A DNA stretch of 64,000 nt. Origin: Lentisphaerae bacterium GWF2_49_21 (lineage in GTDB: Bacteria > Verrucomicrobiota > Lentisphaeria > Victivallales > GWF2-50-93). Of the stretch, positions 9,322-18,375 are shown piece after piece. Within the stretch, counting starts at the first letter, position 1, and every line of letters begins with the position of its first letter. The notes under the pieces are model-generated. The model had not been told where the DNA came from. It did no database searches and saw nothing but the letters and a program-made list of their open reading frames with translations. The stretch is from NCBI GenBank assembly GCA_001804805.1, contig MHBH01000076.1:1-64000 (forward strand), in the 5' to 3' direction. The translations under genes and the position numbers were made by a program.

Positions 9322-12300
9322 GTGAACCGCAGAATCATCTTTTCCGTCTGTACGCTGATCTTCTCATTAACCGCGGCCATCGCATCATATGCGCAGGCTT
9401 TGCCTGATCCGTATGAAGGAGCCAGGAGCAAGGCCCGCCTTGAGATATGGAAGGCAATGTCCTCGGGACTGGCGTCGAGCGCCACTGTGGCCATCATGGA
9501 CGACGGCAGGATCGTATATTCCGAAGCCTTCGGAATGCGCGACCGGGAGAAATCCCTTCCGGCGGACTCGCATACGCAGTTCAATATCGGTTCCGTGAGC
9601 AAGGTTTTTACCGCAACCGCCATCCTCCTGCTGGTGGATGAGGGAAAAGTTGAACTTGACAAGCCGGTGGTCGACTACCTCCCGGAATTCACCATGTTCG
9701 ATGCACGATACACGGATATCACGGTGCGCATGCTGCTGAATCATTCCTCCGGCCTCGCAGGAACATATGGGAGGCGGGGGTTCGGTGCCGGAAAGAACTT
9801 TGCCTACGCCAGGAACACCGTTGCCTCCTTTGCAGGTGAATATCTCAAGCATGATCCTGGTGTGCTCAGCACTTACTGCAATGACGGATTCACCCTGGCC
9901 CAGGAGATCGTAGCGCGGGCGTCCGGCGTAACCTATTCCAAATATCTGGAAAAACATGTGTTCACAAGACTTGCCATGAATGATTCGAGCTGTTATTTCA
10001 TGGTAGGAAATACAAATGTAGCCCGTATGTATGACCCCGATACGGGATCAGCATTGCCGTTGGAGTATGTCAGCGTAATGGGTTCCGGCGGACTTTCCTC
10101 GTCCGCTGAAGATCTGTGCCGCTTCTCAAAGGCCCTCTACATGGATATCCTGTTCAAAGCACCCTCCCTGGCAGAATTCAAGGCACCCCAGTACGGGCCG
10201 GAAACCGTACCTGAAGGGATTCCGTTCTCCCAGTATGGCCTGGGCTGGGATTCAGTTTCTGTGGACACGTTCCATAAGCAGGGCGTGACAGTCCTGGCAA
10301 AAAACGGGGGTACGGCGCAATTCTCCACCCAGCTCAATATCGCCCCGAGTGAGAAACTCACGGTCGCGCTAAGCATGACGGGCGGCAGCGCCGATGTCAC
10401 TGGAATCGCCGATGTGATCACGCAGGCCCTGCTTGAAGGGAAGGGAATCGTCCCGGAAAAACCGGATCCGGTAACGCCGACTCCCGAGGGCATACCCATT
10501 CCTGATGAACTTCTGCCGTTCGAAGGCTATTACGGGTCCGACAGCGCCATTTACAATGTTGTCTTCGACAGGATTGAGAACACAATGGATCTTTCAACGT
10601 ATGGGGACGGGGTGTTCACGGCCAAGGGCAAGTATCCCTATGTTGAAGGAGGGACTTTCTATTTCAAAAAGAATCAGTCCATGACTTTCTCGGAAAACTT
10701 CGGGAGGAAATTCATGCTTGTCCATTTTGCCGGTGCGGATGGCGTAGACATCGTCCTGGAGAACCTCCCCGCCCTGGTGCCCGGAATAGATGGAAGCGCC
10801 TTCGATGGCAAGACATGGCTGCCCCGGAACCTGGACTTTGATGAATTCGAACCTGGTATTGCAGAAAGCTCGCTGATCGCGGAACTGCCGGGCTATGTCA
10901 ATTTCTCCAAGGCCCCATATGCACTTGCCGATGAGAGGACGACGACGATGAATCTCAGTCATATCCGCGATCTTAAGCCACCCCGTCTCTTCGACCGTGA
11001 GGGCGGATTATGGCTTTATTCAAGCGGCTTTGAGTATTCAGATGCGTCCCTCACCCGCAACCTGCAACCGGGGGAGACGATCACAATAGGTCCCAAAGGA
11101 TACAGCGAATGGCGCAAGGCCGCTTCTGAAACAGTATTCTCATCAACAATGCCGGAGTCGACAAGGATCCTGGCATGGTCGCCCGACAGCGAAGTCTTTT
11201 ACGACAGCACAATGGCCGGCAAAAAGGACATCCTGCTTCCAGGAGGTTCATACGTCGGCTTTGTCGGCCCCCCCGGAGCCGTCTTTACAGTTTCTGGCGA
11301 TCCCACGGCCAACACCTACGAATTTAACTTCCTTTCCGCTGCCAACGGCAGCATCACAGGAACGACTCCGCAGACGATAACTTACGGCGAATCTTCTGAT
11401 CCGGTGACTGCGGATCCGGACGCCGGCTACAAGTTTGCGAACTGGACAGGCAGCAGCTGGTTTAAAACGACGACGGTGAATCCGCTGACAATTGCGAATG
11501 TGAAATCCGACATGACGCTCACTGCGAACTTCGCGGAGATAGTCGACATATCCGACATTTCCGGCGGCGGAAAGAAGACCATCTCCACCATGGCTGATGT
11601 AAAAGGCGGAATGAAGAATATTTTCGTGTTCAGCATTACCACCGAAACGAACTTCAAGCTGGTTGCCTCGGGAGGGACTGGCGACTGCGACATTTATTTG
11701 AAGCATGGCGCTGCGCCCGATCTGAGCGACTATTTCAAGAAAAGCACCGGGAAAGGCACGTCTGAGGTGCTGGAGGTGGAGAACCCGCAGGCCGGCGACT
11801 GGTTCGTCTATATTTATCCCGCTGCGGATTTCGCAGACGTCAAGCTCGACATGCTCATCAACAGCGAGGTTCCGGACAAGCCGGCGCTTACAGCTTTGAT
11901 TTCCGGAACGAAGGTCAATCTCGAGTGGACTGACACGGGAACCAGCTATGACATCTACCGCAGCCTGACCGAATCTCCAGCAGGCGCAACCGTGATCAGC
12001 GCCGGCATGGAGGCACTGACATATCAGGAGAACTTCACCGGCACCTACTATTATTACTGGGTGAAGGCAAGGAACGGCAGATTCATCGAGAGCGATTTCA
12101 GCAACACCGGTCATCCGAGCGGTCCGGATGTGATTATAAAGATCTTAGCGAACGGCATACCCGTCACCGGCATAAGCGGAGCCGTCTCCACTACGAAAAC
12201 CTACCAGATAGACGTTCCGGCAGGACAGGCCTTGCTTGAAGTAAAAGCCTATGGCGGACTAGGTGGCTACGAGATCGACGTCTGCCTTGACGGAAGCGTG

Positions 12301-15300
12301 GAGAAGTACCGCAGACTCACGGATTCCGTCATGGAGCCCATCCGCATCGAAAATCCAGAACCGGGTTCATACCTGATACACCTTTATGGGAAAACGGCTT
12401 ACAGCGGAGCTGCGATTGTCGCAAAATATTTTGGTGCGGCCCCGCTGCCGGTAACCGGACTTCTCGCAGGAAAAGGAGGATTTTCCGACAGGATAATCCT
12501 TGGCTGGACGGATTCTCCCGGCGCGACATTCTACGAAATCTGGAGATCCAGGACAGCCAGGATCGCAGATGCCGCCAAGATCGGGAAGGTTCCAGACAAC
12601 TCCTACGTGGACAACACGGATCTGGAATTCAATGTCACTTATTATTACTGGATCAGGGCGGGAAATTCAAAAGGTGTTTCCAAGGAGAGCGCCAGTGCTT
12701 TCGGCTATCTGGTGAAAGGTCCTGTTGCAATTCCGGCAGGGCTGAGCGCAGGCAATGGCCTCCGCTTCGACAAGATCCGGCTCACCTGGCCGAAATATGC
12801 GGGAGCGACAAGCTATATCATCTGCAGGAACACTGTCAACAGCGCTGCTGAAGCCATCACTTTGGGTGAGGTGGAGTCTGAAAGCAACCTGACAATATAT
12901 TCATATGACAATATGGGCGACGACCTCGCCACTGGAACAAAGTACTATTATTTCATAAGGGCGAAAAACGGAAGCGGGACAAGCGGTTTCAGCCCAGGGG
13001 CCGCAGGCATGTTGAAGAACAGCGGTCCATCTTTGATCACTGCCAGCAAAGGGACAGTCTTTGGCAAGGTCCGGATCTCCTGGACTGAGGTCCCTGGAGC
13101 GACAGGATATGAAGTCCACAGCTACACGAATAAGGAATTGTCACAGGATGAGGAAATATACGATGCCGGCGGCAATCTGACTTACGACGATGCGGCGGCG
13201 CTCGCGGACAAGACCTATTATTACAGGGTGAAGGCGAAATACAAGGATCGTTACAGCAGCCTTTTCAGCCTGTCCGCATCAGGATACCACAATTCCGTTG
13301 TGGTGTCTCTCAGCGCTCCAGTAATTAAAAGCGTCAGCAAGGGCGATTATGCATATGTCAGGATAACCTGGTCGGCTGTGCTACGCGCCGAGAACTACAA
13401 GATCTACAGGAGCATTGTCAATCAGTTCAACACATCGCAGCTGATTGCGACTTCCGCGGACACAGCGTGCAACGATCCTGCAGCTACCCCGGATGTCGTC
13501 TACTGGTACTGGATCAGGGCTAACAACGACACTGCGGGAGCGATAAGTCTACCGAGCAGCTCGATGTCCGGATTTGCGAAAACTGCAAGCACCGCCATCG
13601 TGGACGGCGGAATTACAAGCGTCGCCGCGGCAAAAGGAACCTACGAGTTCTATTCAGTCGATGTTCCGGCAGGATCGACACGGCTGGTGGTCTCTCTCTC
13701 AGGTACTTCGCCTCTGAACAACTGCGACCTCTTTGTAAAACTGGCTTCGTATCCTTCGCTTTCATCATACAATGCCAGGGGAGCCGACGTGGCCGGAGGA
13801 AAGACACTGACAATAAGCAATCCGGCACAGGGCACCTGGTACATCCTGCTATATGGAAAGACAGGCTATGCCGATGTGATACTGTCGGCCCGTTCCTATG
13901 CCGCCAGCGACATAATCCTAACGGAAGTTCCGGCAAACAACCTTATCCCCCCGTATGTCGCCAAATTCAAAGGTAAAGTCGTCGATAAGGCGGGGAAAGG
14001 AATCCCCGGACTCAGTCTCCAGGCAAGGAATCCTATCACCGGAACAACGACGTGGCTCACGGCGAAGACGGATGCCGGAGGATTCTGGACCTTCTCGTCG
14101 AATATTGACAGGGAGGGCGCCCACGCATTCGATTTCTTCTTCACTGCGCTGCCCGATGTGGCGAAGGGAACGGCGACCCATACCGTCTATACCAGGAAGG
14201 ACAGCTGGGAGGCGGAGGAGCTGTTTGACTCCTCCTCGTATATGCCGGGACTTGCGAGTCCGCTCATGTCAGCCCAGACCGTAAATATGCAGGACTATCT
14301 CAACATCCGCGGAGGATGGGATGACGGACTGCCGGACGCCTCTTCCGAAGAGCTCTGGATCGATGGGACTCTCGGTAAAACCTCTTCCGATGCGGCCATC
14401 CTCAGCAATCTGGACGACGGACTTTATCTGCTCTTCTACGCCTTTGACGGAAGCGGGTGCGGAAACGATCTGCTCCCGTATTCAGCTCTCAGGCCATATC
14501 CGTTGCTTGTCCATGTTGCGTCTGACAAAATGAACACTGTATTGGACAACCTTGTAGCACTAGGGGTGGTCGGCGATACGAGGAGAGCTGAAATTCTTGC
14601 AGGAAATATCGGAGTCGTCACCATTGCCGCATTGAGCAACCCGGACGAGGACGCCTCCGGTGAATACGATGTTTCGCTGATGGCACGTGAACAGCTCGAG
14701 TCACTTGCGAACATCGCAATGAACAATTCCTCGGTCCAGTTCCTCGAGGACAGGCAGATCGGGAATGTCATGGCGAAGATCATAAGGGTTAAAATTGACG
14801 GCGGTGCCAGGGAATTCAATGTGGCTGCCGACTGCATACCGGTCGGAGCGCAGGCAGGAATTTTAAAGGCCTCTTACGACAAGCTTGTCAATTCCGGTCT
14901 GAATGCCGTTGAGGTCGGCGATGTTGTGCAGTTCTTCAACAGCGAACCTAAGCTTGTCGCGGAAATTTCCGGAGATCAGCTCATATTCAAATATGCCGGC
15001 TATGGTGGCGACATGATGATGGTTCAAGACAGGACCACGACCGTGCTGGGGAAATATTCCGATGGGAAGGATGGTTATGGCACGAAAGAAGTTTTGAACA
15101 TGCCGGAAGGATGTTTCAGCAGGGGCGCCAGCAATCCGAATGGGATAAACATACTGGACATCCCGTCGGCGATCTATGATGCGCTTCTCACAAAGAACAT
15201 ACAGAAATATCTGGACGAGGGCAAGACGCTGGAGGAGGCGACTGCATTGAGCGCAATAGATGGCAAGGAGGAGTTCTGGGTGCTCTATAATTATCCTTTC

Positions 15301-15507
15301 CTGGAAGAGGCCTGCCAGAGAGGAGACAATATCAGGGTGCTGTCTGACAACACATATTACAAGAACGCCTCGGACGCGGTGGGAGGCTTCTACAAACGTG
15401 AAATCAAGGCCATTGAAGACGGCTGGAACGGTAACCAGTCCCTGATGCGGAAATATGGCTATGCCTTTGATACCCAGACATCCACCTATATGGGGATTTG
15501 GAAATGA
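9322..15507 (+). CDS. Giant secreted protein: beta-lactamase-like head, FN3/PPC repeats, toxin-like C-terminus
   Basis: 2,061 residues. Signal peptide 1-24 (cleavage after ASYA). Residues about 35-370 form a serine beta-lactamase/esterase domain (Pfam Beta-lactamase fold) with S91-V-S-K94, Y185-C-N187 and K327-N-G in the usual motif positions. About 665-745 is an InlB-like repeat (AGYKFANWTG), followed by PPC-type beta domains (about 760-850, 935-1035, 1425-1530) and several FN3 domains with recurring YYYWV/IRA strands. A carboxypeptidase-regulatory-like domain lies near 1545-1640. Residues about 1900-2061 (TTTVLGKY, then FWVLYNYPFLEEACQRGD, then GGFYKREI) resemble a C-terminal domain seen in bacterial polymorphic toxins. 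GTG start with GGAGG spaced 7 bases. The following small gene overlaps the stop. Enzymatic substrate and target are unknown. Confidence 0.8.
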   Translation: MNRRIIFSVCTLIFSLTAAIASYAQALPDPYEGARSKARLEIWKAMSSGLASSATVAIMDDGRIVYSEAFGMRDREKSLPADSHTQFNIGSVSKVFTATAILLLVDEGKVELDKPVVDYLPEFTMFDARYTDITVRMLLNHSSGLAGTYGRRGFGAGKNFAYARNTVASFAGEYLKHDPGVLSTYCNDGFTLAQEIVARASGVTYSKYLEKHVFTRLAMNDSSCYFMVGNTNVARMYDPDTGSALPLEYVSVMGSGGLSSSAEDLCRFSKALYMDILFKAPSLAEFKAPQYGPETVPEGIPFSQYGLGWDSVSVDTFHKQGVTVLAKNGGTAQFSTQLNIAPSEKLTVALSMTGGSADVTGIADVITQALLEGKGIVPEKPDPVTPTPEGIPIPDELLPFEGYYGSDSAIYNVVFDRIENTMDLSTYGDGVFTAKGKYPYVEGGTFYFKKNQSMTFSENFGRKFMLVHFAGADGVDIVLENLPALVPGIDGSAFDGKTWLPRNLDFDEFEPGIAESSLIAELPGYVNFSKAPYALADERTTTMNLSHIRDLKPPRLFDREGGLWLYSSGFEYSDASLTRNLQPGETITIGPKGYSEWRKAASETVFSSTMPESTRILAWSPDSEVFYDSTMAGKKDILLPGGSYVGFVGPPGAVFTVSGDPTANTYEFNFLSAANGSITGTTPQTITYGESSDPVTADPDAGYKFANWTGSSWFKTTTVNPLTIANVKSDMTLTANFAEIVDISDISGGGKKTISTMADVKGGMKNIFVFSITTETNFKLVASGGTGDCDIYLKHGAAPDLSDYFKKSTGKGTSEVLEVENPQAGDWFVYIYPAADFADVKLDMLINSEVPDKPALTALISGTKVNLEWTDTGTSYDIYRSLTESPAGATVISAGMEALTYQENFTGTYYYYWVKARNGRFIESDFSNTGHPSGPDVIIKILANGIPVTGISGAVSTTKTYQIDVPAGQALLEVKAYGGLGGYEIDVCLDGSVEKYRRLTDSVMEPIRIENPEPGSYLIHLYGKTAYSGAAIVAKYFGAAPLPVTGLLAGKGGFSDRIILGWTDSPGATFYEIWRSRTARIADAAKIGKVPDNSYVDNTDLEFNVTYYYWIRAGNSKGVSKESASAFGYLVKGPVAIPAGLSAGNGLRFDKIRLTWPKYAGATSYIICRNTVNSAAEAITLGEVESESNLTIYSYDNMGDDLATGTKYYYFIRAKNGSGTSGFSPGAAGMLKNSGPSLITASKGTVFGKVRISWTEVPGATGYEVHSYTNKELSQDEEIYDAGGNLTYDDAAALADKTYYYRVKAKYKDRYSSLFSLSASGYHNSVVVSLSAPVIKSVSKGDYAYVRITWSAVLRAENYKIYRSIVNQFNTSQLIATSADTACNDPAATPDVVYWYWIRANNDTAGAISLPSSSMSGFAKTASTAIVDGGITSVAAAKGTYEFYSVDVPAGSTRLVVSLSGTSPLNNCDLFVKLASYPSLSSYNARGADVAGGKTLTISNPAQGTWYILLYGKTGYADVILSARSYAASDIILTEVPANNLIPPYVAKFKGKVVDKAGKGIPGLSLQARNPITGTTTWLTAKTDAGGFWTFSSNIDREGAHAFDFFFTALPDVAKGTATHTVYTRKDSWEAEELFDSSSYMPGLASPLMSAQTVNMQDYLNIRGGWDDGLPDASSEELWIDGTLGKTSSDAAILSNLDDGLYLLFYAFDGSGCGNDLLPYSALRPYPLLVHVASDKMNTVLDNLVALGVVGDTRRAEILAGNIGVVTIAALSNPDEDASGEYDVSLMAREQLESLANIAMNNSSVQFLEDRQIGNVMAKIIRVKIDGGAREFNVAADCIPVGAQAGILKASYDKLVNSGLNAVEVGDVVQFFNSEPKLVAEISGDQLIFKYAGYGGDMMMVQDRTTTVLGKYSDGKDGYGTKEVLNMPEGCFSRGASNPNGINILDIPSAIYDALLTKNIQKYLDEGKTLEEATALSAIDGKEEFWVLYNYPFLEEACQRGDNIRVLSDNTYYKNASDAVGGFYKREIKAIEDGWNGNQSLMRKYGYAFDTQTSTYMGIWK

Positions 15508-16016
15508 TGAACGGATACAAAAACTTTGCGGATGATGTCAAACTGGCATTCGATGAATATTTGAAGCAGGGAAAGGTATCTGTCAGATACGAAAGCTGGT
15601 TCAAAGGCGAATTCTGCCATGGAGTGATTCTGGAAAGCGTCAGCCAATACCTTGATTTCCATGTTGATTCCGGCAGCCTTGTCGTATCCATAATTGACAA
15701 ATCGACATTGGAGTTCATGGAATTGGATGACCTGATACTGTTTTTGAATCCCGGCATCGACCTCAAAGGGGAGAAGAGCAGATATTTCTACAACAGTTAT
15801 TACGAAGAAGCAAAAAGCAAAGGAAAAAACACAGGAGATTTGGCGGTTATTGCTGTAAAGCATTTATTTCTGGGTGAATTAAACGCATATTCCAAGATCA
15901 TCGGGAAGTGCATTGGAGAAACAGTATTCACGGACAAACAGAATTGGCCTGAAAAAGTAAAACGGACAGGCAAGGTCCTTTATGTTTCAAAGGCGGAAGG
16001 AATTGCAGCCAGATGA
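15504..16016 (+). CDS. Small protein coupled to the toxin-like gene (possible immunity protein)
   Basis: 170-residue acidic soluble protein with no signal peptide; I do not recognise a family. The start ATG at 15504 overlaps the stop of the giant secreted protein (ATGATG arrangement) with GGGGA 7 bases upstream, so translation is coupled; a TTG at 15498 is a less likely start. A small cytosolic protein encoded immediately after a toxin-like C-terminal domain is the classic place for an immunity gene, and that is the reason for the suggestion; the sequence itself does not prove it. Confidence 0.6.
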   Translation: MMNGYKNFADDVKLAFDEYLKQGKVSVRYESWFKGEFCHGVILESVSQYLDFHVDSGSLVVSIIDKSTLEFMELDDLILFLNPGIDLKGEKSRYFYNSYYEEAKSKGKNTGDLAVIAVKHLFLGELNAYSKIIGKCIGETVFTDKQNWPEKVKRTGKVLYVSKAEGIAAR

Positions 16017-16220
16017 AAAGGCTTGATTCTTCCTTGAAGTGCGTGCGACCCGTCGTCACCAAGGCTATGCCGAGCACGGCGGAGTCACAGCTATGTTTTT
16101 ACAAAGCGCAGACTGCATTGAGTTCTCTCCTTCGCCAAGGCTTCGGAGGGCAGGTCGTCTGCGCCCCGTGATAAACAACGGGGCAGGCACTACAACATAT
16201 TGAATTTCAATTCTGGCAAC

Positions 16221-16267
16221 GACTGATGATAACTGTTCACCGATTACTGACCACTGATTGCTGATTC
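16221..16267. repeat. GATTACTGACCACTGATT word-repeat
   Basis: Degenerate repeats of ACTGAT/CTGATT fill the 47 bases immediately 3' of the PH-like gene and touch its stop codon. The rest of the 250-bp gap (16017-16220) holds a palindromic segment (CCTTCGCCAAGGCTTCGGAGG near 16130) and no gene. Confidence 0.7.
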
Positions 16268-16747
16268 TCACGTCGTCCTGGTCTTGTTTTTCGATTTCTC
16301 CCACGTCTTCATCAGTACATTGAAGAATGTCTCTCCCTGGTTCATCGGGGCTATCTCAATCTTCATGGTCTTTCCGGAGGCGGATGATATTTCGATGACA
16401 TCTCCTGTCAGCACTTCCTTCCGGTGGCGTATGTCTTCAATGTCGGAAAGGTTGATGGAATCATTGATGCCGTTCTTGTGGTATATGATGCGTTTTGTGG
16501 TCAGGATGGCCGCCTCGGTGCCTTTAAGAGAGACTGTGGCATCGTAATATGCGAGCAGTTCCTCGGAACCGTCAAGGATTTTATTCTCCTTTATATATTT
16601 GAGTGCATAGGCTTCCATGTCATTGGACACCTTGACTCCGCCCTCTGGTCCCGAACCAAGCCATATCAGCCCGACAACCACTATGGCAATGATGACCAGC
16701 AGAATTACAGAACACCCGATGCATCCGAATAGAAGAATTTTTTTCAT
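16268..16747 (-). CDS. Membrane-anchored PH-like domain protein
   Basis: 159 residues. One strong membrane helix (about 9-31) followed by a globular domain of alternating beta strands, TEAAILTTKRIIYHKNG and EVLTGDVIEISSASGK, which resembles the bacterial pleckstrin-homology-like fold. The function of such proteins is mostly unknown. It lies 20 bases downstream of the CGGC-domain gene on the same strand and may be cotranscribed. The first Cys pair (GCIGC) is within the hydrophobic stretch; it could be a lipobox but lacks a typical L-x-G/A-C context. Confidence 0.7.
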   Translation of the reverse strand: MKKILLFGCIGCSVILLVIIAIVVVGLIWLGSGPEGGVKVSNDMEAYALKYIKENKILDGSEELLAYYDATVSLKGTEAAILTTKRIIYHKNGINDSINLSDIEDIRHRKEVLTGDVIEISSASGKTMKIEIAPMNQGETFFNVLMKTWEKSKNKTRTT

Positions 16748-16766
16748 GATAGTCCTGTTTTTAAAA

Positions 16767-17174
16767 TTATTTTACATATGCCCCGGAAGCCCTGCGTTCC
16801 TCGGCCTTCTTTGAGATATGGGTGTCCATGCTGTATTTCATGCCTAGCCTCTTGATGAGTTTTGTAATATAGGCGAGATTTGGGCATTTCGGTCCGTGAT
16901 AGTTGTCCTTTGTGATGCAGGATGCGAGCTTGACAAGTATCTCATCCTTCTCGATGTTATCGAACTTCTTCGCCCTATTTGCAAGAAGGGAGAGCTTCCT
17001 GTGGATTGCCTTGCCGCAGCAACCGCCGCAGGAAATGCTGAGCTTGCGGGCATCCTTGCCGTATTTGATCTTTTCAAATCCGCCCGTCTTGTTGACGAAC
17101 GCCCTGTCGCAGAAGAATCCCGGGCATCTTTCCAGCGTGATGTCGCATTGGACAATTGCTATCAGTTTTATCAT
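16767..17174 (-). CDS. CGGC-domain putative metal-binding protein
   Basis: 135 residues with conserved cysteines in the order IVQCD, RCPGFFC, SCGGCCGK, ASCITKD and KCPN; the central C-G-G-C-C motif defines the CGGC domain family, thought to bind metal. Two adjacent ATGs exist; the second (17174) is used here because it yields MIKLIAIVQC as in most relatives. No membrane segment. Probably transcribed with the downstream PH-like gene. Confidence 0.75.
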   Translation of the reverse strand: MIKLIAIVQCDITLERCPGFFCDRAFVNKTGGFEKIKYGKDARKLSISCGGCCGKAIHRKLSLLANRAKKFDNIEKDEILVKLASCITKDNYHGPKCPNLAYITKLIKRLGMKYSMDTHISKKAEERRASGAYVK

Positions 17175-17210
17175 CAAGGCCTTTCGAATAAATTAGTTTC
17201 TTTAAGAATG

Positions 17211-17262
17211 TGGAACAGGCGTCTCGCCTGTGTTTTCAATTACAGCCGAGACGGCTGTACCA
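17211..17262. repeat. Pair of palindromes ACAGGCGTCTCGCCTGT / ACAGCCGAGACGGCTGT
   Basis: Two 17-base palindromes in the gap between the CGGC gene and the SpoIIAA-like gene. The first recurs exactly as its inverse at 19992-20008, and a related GGACGTCTCG/CGAGACGTCC palindrome lies at 18328-18348. This is a dispersed REP-like family rather than a terminator: no T-run follows. Confidence 0.8.
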
Positions 17263-17268
17263 CTTTCT

Positions 17269-17637
17269 TTATTTTGCTTCCAGCCATTCCATAGCCTTGG
17301 CCCTGTCCTTGGAATCGAAGTGCTTGACTTCGGCCTGGACGAAATGGCTTGCGATCTTCGGGGCGCATGTGAGGAACTTGCTGTCGGTGACCGCTGCGAC
17401 CTTCTTTATGTTCCTGTGATGGTTCTTCACGAACTTGAAATGCGCGATCAGTGCCGCGAAATCCTCCCAGCCGGGGAATTTGTCTCCGGGGCAGAGCATC
17501 AGCCCGTTCAGCTTGCCGTTCTCCTCGATGTATGGATCGATCTCCTTTGCGAGATTCGCAAAATCCCAGGCTTCAAGCGCACCATGTGGAGTTACAATTA
17601 AAATCCCCTTGTCCTTCAGAAGTTCGAATGTGACCAT
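17269..17637 (-). CDS. SpoIIAA-like (STAS-fold) protein
   Basis: 122 residues matching the SpoIIAA-like family: beta strands at ILIVTPHGAL, the LAKEIDPYIEENGKLNGLML helix-strand and a C-terminal AVTDSKFL ... FDSKDRAKAMEWLEA ending. These single-domain STAS-like proteins are widespread, have no fixed function, and lack the phosphorylatable serine context of true anti-sigma antagonists. It begins 17 bases after the mazF stop on the same strand, so it may be transcribed with mazEF. Confidence 0.8.
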   Translation of the reverse strand: MVTFELLKDKGILIVTPHGALEAWDFANLAKEIDPYIEENGKLNGLMLCPGDKFPGWEDFAALIAHFKFVKNHHRNIKKVAAVTDSKFLTCAPKIASHFVQAEVKHFDSKDRAKAMEWLEAK

Positions 17638-17654
17638 TGGACACCCCCTAAAAA

Positions 17655-17969
17655 TTAATCAATTTCAAGTGCAAAGCATATTGAGACATTAACCTCTTCC
17701 ATCTTTGGCAGGGGAAGAGATGTGATAAGATTCCCGATCTTATTCTTTGGAACTGTTTGGATGTGATCGCAGTTTATTGCGCATTCCTTGGGCATTCCGT
17801 CTTCCCTTGACAGGTGAACTTCGCTTGGGATATCGCGTATTGTCGATGTTATTGGCACAACCGTTATATCATTAAGATAATTAATTACGGAATCTCTGGA
17901 AACAATAAGGACAGGCCTGTTTTTGTCGGGAGGATGGAACTTATACCAGCGGATTTCACCTCTTTTCAT
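17655..17969 (-). CDS. mazF: MazF/PemK-type endoribonuclease toxin
   Basis: 104 residues with the MazF signature: N-terminal MKRGEIRWYKF, RPVLIVSRDS, VVPITSTIRD, NCDHIQTVPKNKIG and a C-terminal helix. MazF toxins cut mRNA at short motifs and are held inactive by MazE. The arginine of GEIRW and the threonine of PITS are at the usual active-site positions. The start overlaps the antitoxin stop by 4 bases (ATGA), the normal antitoxin-first order. Confidence 0.92.
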   Translation of the reverse strand: MKRGEIRWYKFHPPDKNRPVLIVSRDSVINYLNDITVVPITSTIRDIPSEVHLSREDGMPKECAINCDHIQTVPKNKIGNLITSLPLPKMEEVNVSICFALEID

Positions 17970-18199
17970 TCATCACCCCAGCTCTGTTCTTTTTCCCAGA
18001 CATCAAATTCATTCTTCGAAACAGGTTTTGAAGCATAACCACGCCTATGCCTTTCTTCAAGGCGCATGGACTTCAGATGCTTAAGGGCAAGTCTGAGAGC
18101 ATCTCTCGTAAATGCTGAACGGGTTGTCCTCGTCTCCTTCGCGATACGGTCAACAGTTTTCACGAGATCATCGTCCAATGTCATTTGAATAGTTCTCAT
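17966..18199 (-). CDS. mazE: Ribbon-helix-helix antitoxin (MazE-like)
   Basis: 77 residues: MRTIQMTLDDDLVKTVDRIAKE begins a ribbon-helix-helix DNA-binding domain, followed by a positively charged linker and an acidic tail (NEFDVWEKEQSWGDE) suited to wrapping MazF. The open frame extends upstream, but the start at 18199 is preceded by AAGGA at 8 bases and begins exactly at the RHH strand. It should dimerise and repress its own promoter, whose spacer holds a short inverted repeat. Confidence 0.9.
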   Translation of the reverse strand: MRTIQMTLDDDLVKTVDRIAKETRTTRSAFTRDALRLALKHLKSMRLEERHRRGYASKPVSKNEFDVWEKEQSWGDE

Positions 18200-18230
18200 G
18201 ATGTATATCCTTATGTGTATTAATATGCGT

Positions 18231-18259
18231 ATTGTAATCCACATAAGTGGAATTGTCAA
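18231..18259 (-). promoter_or_regulatory. mazEF promoter with internal operator
   Basis: On the minus strand: TTGACA (18259-18254), exactly 17 bases, TACAAT (18236-18231). The spacer contains TCCACTTATGTGGA (18251-18238), a 5-bp inverted repeat with a 4-base centre, an appropriate target for a ribbon-helix-helix dimer. The mazE start codon lies about 30 bases further on. Confidence 0.7.
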
Positions 18260-18327
18260 ATTTTTGCGTGTGGGAACAATACAGGGTATATTCCCTATCA
18301 ATGAAGCGCGAATGGCAGAAATACCGA

Positions 18328-18348
18328 GGACGTCTCGGCGAGACGTCC
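18328..18348. repeat. Palindrome GGACGTCTCG-G-CGAGACGTCC
   Basis: Perfect 10-bp inverted repeat around a single base in the leader of the amidohydrolase gene, related to the 17211-17262 and 19992-20008 palindromes. It lies upstream of the gene's ribosome-binding site and may be either a repeat element or a leader hairpin. Confidence 0.75.
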
Positions 18349-18375
18349 CTACCTAACAGGAGAAAGGATATTATC

